From Sclerotiophoma versabilis (Eukaryota > Ascomycota > Dothideomycetes > Pleosporales > Didymellaceae): DNA of 64,000 nucleotides. The DNA is taken from assembly GCA_012274445.1 (NCBI GenBank), contig JAAROD010000014.1:675001-739000 (forward strand), given 5' to 3'. Shown piece after piece: positions 57,940 to 64,000 of this stretch. The notes under the pieces are model-generated. The model saw nothing but the letters and a program-made list of their open reading frames with translations, did not search any database and was not told where the DNA came from. The position numbers and the translations under genes were made by a program. Every line of letters starts with the position of its first letter. Within the stretch, counting starts at the first letter, position 1.

Positions 57940-58404
57940 TTACAAAAGACCGGCAGCGAGGAAGAGGCCACCAGCGAGGGCACCCATGGCGACGGGAGCC
58001 TGGGTGGGGGCAGCAGCACCCGAAGAACCAGCAGCCGACGAGGCAGAGGAGCGAGCAGCTGAGGCGGCAGAAGAGGCAGAAGAGCGGAGAGATGAGGCGG
58101 CGCTGGAGAGGGAAGAAGCGGCGCTGCCAGTGGCGGTAGCGCCCTCAGAGCTGATGCTGGCAAGAGCGGAGGAAGCACCGCCCTCGATGGAGGAAACAGC
58201 GGACGAGGCACCACCAGCAATGGAGGAGACCTGGGAGCCGAGCGAGGACTGAATGGAGGAGAGGGCAGAAGAGGCGCCACTTGCTCCAGGAACAGCTGAG
58301 CTGACCTCACTGGCGACAGAGGAGGCAACCGAGGAGAGGAGAGACTCAACCTGGGCGGAGGCGAGGCCGGCACCGGCGATCATGGCGATGGTGGAGAAAC
58401 GCAT
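57940..58404 (-). CDS. Ser/Ala-rich GPI-anchored-type cell wall protein
   Basis: Intronless, 154 residues. Signal peptide MRFSTIAMIAGAGLASA, then about 115 residues made almost entirely of Ser, Ala, Gly and Val in loose repeats (SSVASSV, ISGG-like GGASSA modules), then a C-terminal hydrophobic segment (PVAMGALAGGLFLAAGLL) after small residues, typical of a GPI attachment signal. Such proteins are O-mannosylated and sit in the plasma membrane or cell wall. A TATA-like gatataag lies about 120 bases upstream of the ATG. No enzymatic domain. Codon use is strongly C-ending, suggesting high expression. Confidence 0.85.
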   Translation of the reverse strand: MRFSTIAMIAGAGLASAQVESLLSSVASSVASEVSSAVPGASGASSALSSIQSSLGSQVSSIAGGASSAVSSIEGGASSALASISSEGATATGSAASSLSSAASSLRSSASSAASAARSSASSAAGSSGAAAPTQAPVAMGALAGGLFLAAGLL

Positions 58405-61400
58405 GTTGATGGTATTGGTTGTGTGGGGGTTGAGTGAGTGGTTGAGTGGATAGAGTTGATGGAAGTGATTGTTCGGTTGATGTTGGATGAAGAGAAAAGG
58501 TAAGGCAAGGCGAAGGGCTCTTTCTTATATCGACAGCACAGCATGGCCTTAGCTCCACTTTAGGGCGTCATAGTGGCCCAAAGCTTCAGCAACAAACAAA
58601 CGGGACTCCCTTGCTGCACCGCATGGCACCGCCTCTTTCCGTTTCTACTACGTAACCATAATGACGTTGACTGGTCAGCGCCGCCACAGCCTGCCCTGCT
58701 TGTTAGTACCTTACTGGTTGCGGTAACTGCACACTGCAGCAGCCGAGCATGATTGGAGCGTTCCTTGCTTACCCGTCGCTTTTAATGGGGAACTGCATGA
58801 GAAAGCTTGATCTGGGGATCAGCTCACTGACCATGGCCGTCTTCTAGCTATGACGAGTTGTTGATGCTAACGGTGCTTACGTTGCGTGGGCAATGATGGG
58901 CGACCAACGGTGCACGGCGGTCGTATTCTCGCCATGGCGCAATGTTACGCGTCAGGCGGGGAAGCGTCTGCGAGTAATAGTAGAGCATTCCAGCCATGTG
59001 CTAAGCCCCGTCTGGCTGACTCTTGTCAGATCCAGGCTTAGACAAGTAGTTTGCGCAGTCTCATTGTTGCTCCTTTCACGACTACTATTTACGGCTCTGC
59101 CAGCCACTGACGATCCAGCCAACTTGAAACAGTGAGCGTTTTTCTCAGGCCGGGTGCGAAATACGGGGCTGTAGGTCCACTTCATTTGGGGAAGATTCGA
59201 GCCACAGCCGGATTGAGACGCGGAGAGTGCTACATTACTGCGGCTTGCTCAAGGTGTGAAACCGCTCCGCTCGTCAAGATGATGTCACTGCGGCTTGAAT
59301 AGCTCGAACGAGCTTCGACTAAGTCTTCTCAACGTGCCAGAGGATCAAACGAATGCCGAGGCCTTTTCAGGAGATTGACGACACGAACAAGGACATGCGC
59401 TGTAACTGTGGCGATGGAAGTCGGCAGAGTGACGCCAAGGTAAGAGATTGGTCGTTCTGACGAATTTGCAGGGAAGAGCCGCGTTCCCCAGTGCCAAGGG
59501 CCGCCATTGCCGTCAAGCCGCGTTCCAAATGAGTCCGGCCTGCAACCATCCACGCTAAAAACCGCCAAAATCAGCCAACAATCTTTATTCTGCCTTGTTT
59601 CTCGACCCCCACACGGTTTTAGAGTGCTCGGTTCTGATGTCACCTTGGATTCAAAGCGTAGCCACCTCAAGAAGGCGTGCTCGCCAGACCGCCTAATTGT
59701 TGCGTTGCAATTTCAGTTTTGCCTCAGAACCTGATCGCGTCTGACACGGATTTTCAGCTTGGCTACCTTCCACCCGGCTGTATTTTCCCATGCCGTCCGT
59801 TGAGACGCTATCGAGATCAGCCTGCCCGCATGCTCGACGTCACAAACAATCTCAGCTCAAGACAGGAGACAGCACTGCACCTCGACAGGAACGCAACACT
59901 TATCTATCAGCTGCCTAGCTTGAAGGCCTCTGGATTAGCTCTCGAGCCAGTTACGACGCTTTGGAACTTGATATGTATCCATGGGCCTTGCGCATCTCAC
60001 ACTTATCTTGTTGGTTGCTATAGAAGCGGAGAAGTTTCTGAACAACTGCTTGCAACCCATCTTTGGTCTTGGTCCTTTCTTGCATCTGCCGTGTCAGCTC
60101 GGCGTATCTGCTTTCACAGCTACTGATTCGTTTGTGTAGTCCTGCGCTGCGTTCGGCAAGTACACCAAATCCATAACGTCGTACCTGTGGTGCGCAAGCG
60201 AGTGAGCGCAGTCGCTATTGCCAACCTCCAGCGCGATCATGCTAAGTGCAAGCACGTTACGCCACCCATACACCACTTCAGTCGGATGGGGCCTCAATCA
60301 GGTCCGGTGTCCTCAATACTGAGTCACTCAAATTCCATACGGTTACAAAGTTGGATGCTGGGTACAGTACAGACCCAAGCTGGCCATCATATTTGCCAAA
60401 CAGCCTCGTTCGATCATGCATCGATGTCTGTGGGAACATCACATGTAAATAACCAGTACTATTTAAGCTGCTGCGATCGATCCGTGGACTGTCTGCATCG
60501 AAACATAGCCCGAATGTTTGTCTCCATAGCCGGCAATGTTGTGGAAAAGAAGGACAACAGAATATACACAAGTGCCCGTTTTGGAGTCCAGAAATCCATT
60601 GTACATCAAGTAAATGCACTGGGGGAAAGCCCTGTTGTTATAATGCAGTGCACTTCGCTCTCTTGTAGCATGATGCGCTTCTCGAAGAGTCGAGCGAGCC
60701 ATCATGCTCCTTATTGAGGACGCCATTGAAGCTCCTTCCACATCAAAATTGTATCGTATGTTGTGAGGAACGATCTGACATTCTCAACATTGTTTTCTAC
60801 AACTATCCTCGCACGTCGAATCCAGTATGTGGCCTACAGAAACTTGGATAAGCTGGGTTGGAGGTCAAGAATACGATTTTGGAGCAGCCAGCGGCAGTAA
60901 ACCTCAATTGGACTTCTGAAGTTCTCAGCACTACTATCCTTCAATCGCGTCAGAAAGGTACATAGTAAATATGATGCAGGCATTTAAGGTGTGTGCACAG
61001 AGCACATCGCAGGAAGGCGGCTACATGCATGCGCACTACGGGCGTTCGACCGAGTAAATAATGAGGACATTCTGAAGGCAGGCTACTTCTCAATGCTTCT
61101 CATAGCAAGTCAAGCTTGAGAACTGGCGCAGTACTGTTCGCTTGGTATGAGCAATGTTTAGGCCAGTTGAAAAAGTGTAGGACGTTTGCGGAATGAGCAC
61201 GAGGATTGGCCGGAACGGTTTTGACAGGGCACACATGTGACAACTTGGCGTGCATCTTGAGATCTGATAACGATCGCAGTAGAGCATCTGCAGTGTTTGT
61301 AGTAATCAGAACACAGACTTGGTAGTGCTGTGCCCTGGTTCATCAGCATGCCTCTACCGTTGCCGTTCTTGAGTCTTGATGTTGGTGATGTTTGGGCGAA

Positions 61401-61574
61401 TGCTAGCCGGAGCTGGCAAGACGTCCTGCCTTGGCATCTGCGGAGTTTCTTTCTTGCTCCCGAGCTTTGCGCCTGCACCTCCATCACCACCGGCCTCCAC
61501 CTCAGCCTCACCTCCTGCTACACAGCCTCCGTGTAGCTGCAATCGAGTCGTAGGCACACGCACATTCGGTCAAA
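58405..61574. other. Gene-poor interval upstream of IDH2
   Basis: About 3.2 kb, with short frames on both strands (longest about 176 codons, 60187-60717, no motif). No tRNA, transposase or terminal repeat recognised by eye. Confidence 0.5.
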
Positions 61575-62871
61575 ATGCTGGCTGCACGCTCCTTCGCCGG
61601 CCCCGCGCGCCAATGCCTGCGCCAGGCCCGGACACCCGCATTCGCACAGGTGAGCTCTCATGTTGCAGCCGGCGACGCCGGCGGACACGTCTGCGGTTGT
61701 CGAGAGAACGTGCAAGGGTTGACTGACGGTACTGCAGTCTGCGTTCCGCACCTACGCCTCGGCGCCCTCTGAAGTCGCCAAGTTCAAGGGCACCAAGGGC
61801 AACGACGGCAAGTACACTGTCTCGTTCATCGAGGGCGATGGCATTGGCCCTGAGATTGCGCAGTCGGTCAAGGACATCTACTCGGCCGCGAACGTGCCCA
61901 TCAAGTGGGAGACCTGCGACGTCACACCCCGCCTGAACCCCGACGGCAAGACGGTCATCCCCGACGAGTCCATCGAGAGCATCAACAGGAACTACGTTGC
62001 CCTCAAGGGCCCCCTCGCGACACCCATCGGCAAGGGCCACGTCTCGCTCAACCTGACGCTCCGCCGCACTTTCAACCTCTTCGCCAACGTCCGTCCCTGC
62101 CGGTCCATCGAGGGCTACAAGACCCCCTACGACAACGTCGACACCGTCCTGATCCGTGAGAACACCGAGGGCGAGTACTCCGGTATCGAGCACGTTGTTG
62201 TCGATGGCGTCGTCCAGTCCATCAAGTTGATTACCCGTGAGGCCTCTGAGCGCGTTTTGCGTTACGCCTTCCAGCACGCCCGCGACATTGGCAGGAAGAA
62301 GGTCCGCGCTGTCCACAAGGCCACCATTATGAAGATGTCCGACGGCCTTTTCCTGAGCACCGCCCGCGAGCTTGCCAAGGAGTACCCTGACATCGAGTTC
62401 GACGCTGAGCTCCTCGACAACACCTGCTTGAAGATGGTCACCGACCCTCTACCCTACAACGACAAGGTCCTCGTTATGCCCAACTTGTATGGAGACATTC
62501 TCTCCGACATGTGCGCCGGTCTGATTGGTGGTCTTGGTCTCACTCCTTCCGGCAACATTGGTGACGAGTGCTCCATCTTCGAGGCTGTTCACGGATCCGC
62601 CCCTGATATCGCCGGCAAGCAGCTCGCCAACCCCACCGCGCTGCTTCTCTCCTCCATCATGATGCTGCGACACATGGGTCTCAACGCTGAGGCTGCCAAC
62701 ATCGAGCAGGCCATCTTCAAGACCATCGCTGCTGGCCAGGTATGTCTAGACAAAACAAGTCACTGTAAAAAGAACACACAGCTAACCGATTTACAGTACA
62801 TCACTGGCGATCTCGGCGGTAAGGCCAAGACTTACGAGTACACCGATGCTGTCATCAAGGCCCTGAACTAG
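61575..62871 (+). CDS. IDH2: Mitochondrial NAD+-dependent isocitrate dehydrogenase subunit 2
   Basis: Three exons, 61575-61649, 61738-62739 and 62797-62871, all phase 0, giving 383 residues. The first exon is an Arg/Ala mitochondrial presequence (MLAARSFAGPARQCLRQART). The catalytic subunit motifs are present: FIEGDGIGPEIAQSVKDIY, substrate-binding RRTFNLFANVRPCRS, RENTEGEYSGIEH, KATIMKMSDGLFL, and the metal-binding NLYGDILSDMCAGLIGGLGL. It oxidises isocitrate to 2-oxoglutarate in the TCA cycle as a hetero-octamer with Idh1. Family length is normal. The last exon encodes only 24 residues (YITGDLGGKAKTYEY and on). Confidence 0.97.
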
Positions 62872-63160
62872 ACTCGACGTGATTTATGAGCATTTGAGAA
62901 TGACGGGACGGTAGCGATTGCATATATGTGGATATGTACCAGTCATTGTACATTAAGGCTGCTATTTGATATTGCTAGACAGTTGATATCCGTATCTTTT
63001 TACCTCCGCATCTTATCAGATTGAATTTGATCAACACGTGACAGCGTTCTCCAGGCCGCCTGCAGATGGGCCGACCTCGGTGCATGTCGCGTCGAGCTCT
63101 GAACTTTGTATTCTCCCGCGACTTCGGTGGCTTTTCTCTGACCAACTGGCGGGGCACGAG

Positions 63161-64000
63161 ATGCCACCTCGTTTGCTATTTCGAGTAGCTAACAGAGCTT
63201 ATGCTACATTGAAGACAAAGACTGCTCCTACCCTGCGTGCACGACAAGCTCCACAGCGCTCCTCACCAGCACAAGCTTCATCACCACAACCGCCGCCTCC
63301 ACCCAGCTGGACACAATCTCCTTCCCTTCGCCGCACCGCCCGAATCCTAGCATGGAGCACCAACGTCATCGCAGGTCTCTGTACCATAACCTTCATCCGT
63401 GATAATCTCCTGCGCATCGATGTAATCCGCGGCTCCTCTATGTCACCCACGCTCTCTCCCACCGTCCACGAGACTGGTGCCGAAGACTGGGTCGCCATAG
63501 CCCCCGTGCGCGAACGGCCGCCCAAGATCCAATACAAAGATGGCCGGGCATTCGTAGAAGACAGTGAGCAGAAAGAAGGCGAGGGTGTTCGAAGAGGAGA
63601 CATCGTGACATTCTGGAAACCGCATAGACCCGAAGAAATTAGCATTAAGAGGGTCGTCGCGCTACCGGGCGACGTCGTATATCCAAAGCGTGGATATGCG
63701 CTTGACCCTACCATTGTGAGGGCGGAGCGTGCGCACACCCTTGATGGGCTTCCGGAGGCGGACCTGGATGCTGTTGGTGGGAGACTAGAGGAGCTCGAGG
63801 TGGGCAGGGTCGTGGTGCCGTATGGGCATGTCTGGGTGGAGGGTGATAATTGGCGCAATAGCTTTGACAGTAGGGATTTTGGGCCGCTTGCTAAGGGGTT
63901 GATTGAGGGGAGGGCTGTGAAAATTTGGAGGAATTGGTTCGACTGGAGGGATGTTGGGGATGAGCGAGAGAAGAAGGGTAGAAGTCGGGTTGTGAAGGGG
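63161..64000 (+). CDS. IMP2: Mitochondrial inner membrane protease subunit 2 (Imp2), 3' end cut by window
   Basis: Open from the ATG at 63161 to the last base of the window, 280 codons without stop, so the C-terminus is missing. An N-terminal mitochondrial presequence is followed by one membrane segment (WSTNVIAGLCTITFIRDNLL, residues 65-84). The S26 signal peptidase catalytic dyad is intact: Ser-93 in GSSMSPTLSP and Lys-163 in SIKRVVALPGD. The later HVWVEGDNWRNSFDSRDFGP segment is the conserved third box. Imp2 cleaves intermembrane-space sorting signals together with Imp1. It carries a longer insert between the Ser and Lys boxes than the yeast enzyme (RERPPKIQYKDGRAFVED). 289 bases after IDH2, same strand. 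Confidence 0.93.
   Translation, partial: MPPRLLFRVANRAYATLKTKTAPTLRARQAPQRSSPAQASSPQPPPPPSWTQSPSLRRTARILAWSTNVIAGLCTITFIRDNLLRIDVIRGSSMSPTLSPTVHETGAEDWVAIAPVRERPPKIQYKDGRAFVEDSEQKEGEGVRRGDIVTFWKPHRPEEISIKRVVALPGDVVYPKRGYALDPTIVRAERAHTLDGLPEADLDAVGGRLEELEVGRVVVPYGHVWVEGDNWRNSFDSRDFGPLAKGLIEGRAVKIWRNWFDWRDVGDEREKKGRSRVVKG

Noticed and set aside
61570..62316. 248-codon minus-strand frame opposite IDH2
   Set aside because: Antisense of highly conserved IDH2 exon sequence.

Overview
The window is nuclear DNA of a filamentous ascomycete (Pezizomycotina; gene content and style suggest a Dothideomycete, but that is inference). Evidence: dense protein-coding genes with short GT-AG introns of about 50-80 bases, fungal-specific families (Whi5/Nrm1, Rrn7, Mak32-like, UstYa/DUF3328), a ubiquitin-eL40 fusion gene, GPI-type serine-rich wall proteins and a nuclear tRNA-Arg. 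Both ends cut genes. Exon borders below were derived by hand from splice signals and reading phase.

Layout. 0-2.7 kb: a class V aminotransferase cut by the left edge and a secreted/membrane protein. 4.7-17.5 kb: housekeeping block with a pseudokinase-like protein, mitochondrial ribosomal mL44/MRPL3, a small mitochondrial membrane protein, a Mak32-like pfkB protein, cyclase-associated protein, a gamma-tubulin complex protein and NuA4 subunit Eaf7, arranged mostly as head-to-head pairs. 17.6-25.2 kb: an accessory-looking island with a degenerate F-box-like gene, a Kex2-processed repeat precursor (KEP), an unplaced cysteine-containing ORF, a UstYa-family oxidase and 3 kb of sparse DNA. 25.2-40.6 kb: Vps52, eIF5A, Rrn7, ubiquitin-eL40, an FHA protein, a ribosomal L1-fold biogenesis factor, palmitoyl-protein thioesterase and an orphan. 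41.6-53.8 kb: a small secreted cysteine-rich protein, adrenodoxin reductase Arh1, a four-TM protein, Whi5-like repressor and acetyl-CoA hydrolase/transferase. 54-64 kb: tRNA-Arg(CCT), three small single-TM ORFs, a Ser/Ala-rich GPI-type protein, 3 kb of sparse DNA, Idh2 and Imp2 (cut by the right edge).

The most interesting locus is 19.07-22.01 kb. A secreted precursor alternates strongly basic His/Lys/Gly segments with strongly acidic segments, each ending in a Lys-Arg Kex2 site; 1.15 kb away, divergently oriented, lies a UstYa-family gene with both HxxHC motifs. Kex2-repeat precursor plus UstYa is the hallmark pairing of fungal dikaritin-type RiPPs, but the repeat composition here is unlike the aromatic cores of known ones, so it is either a new RiPP-like system or an alpha-factor-like release system for cationic peptides next to an unrelated UstYa gene.

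Many housekeeping genes concern mitochondria (mL44, possible complex I subunit, Arh1, Idh2, Imp2, Ach1) and are otherwise ordinary.
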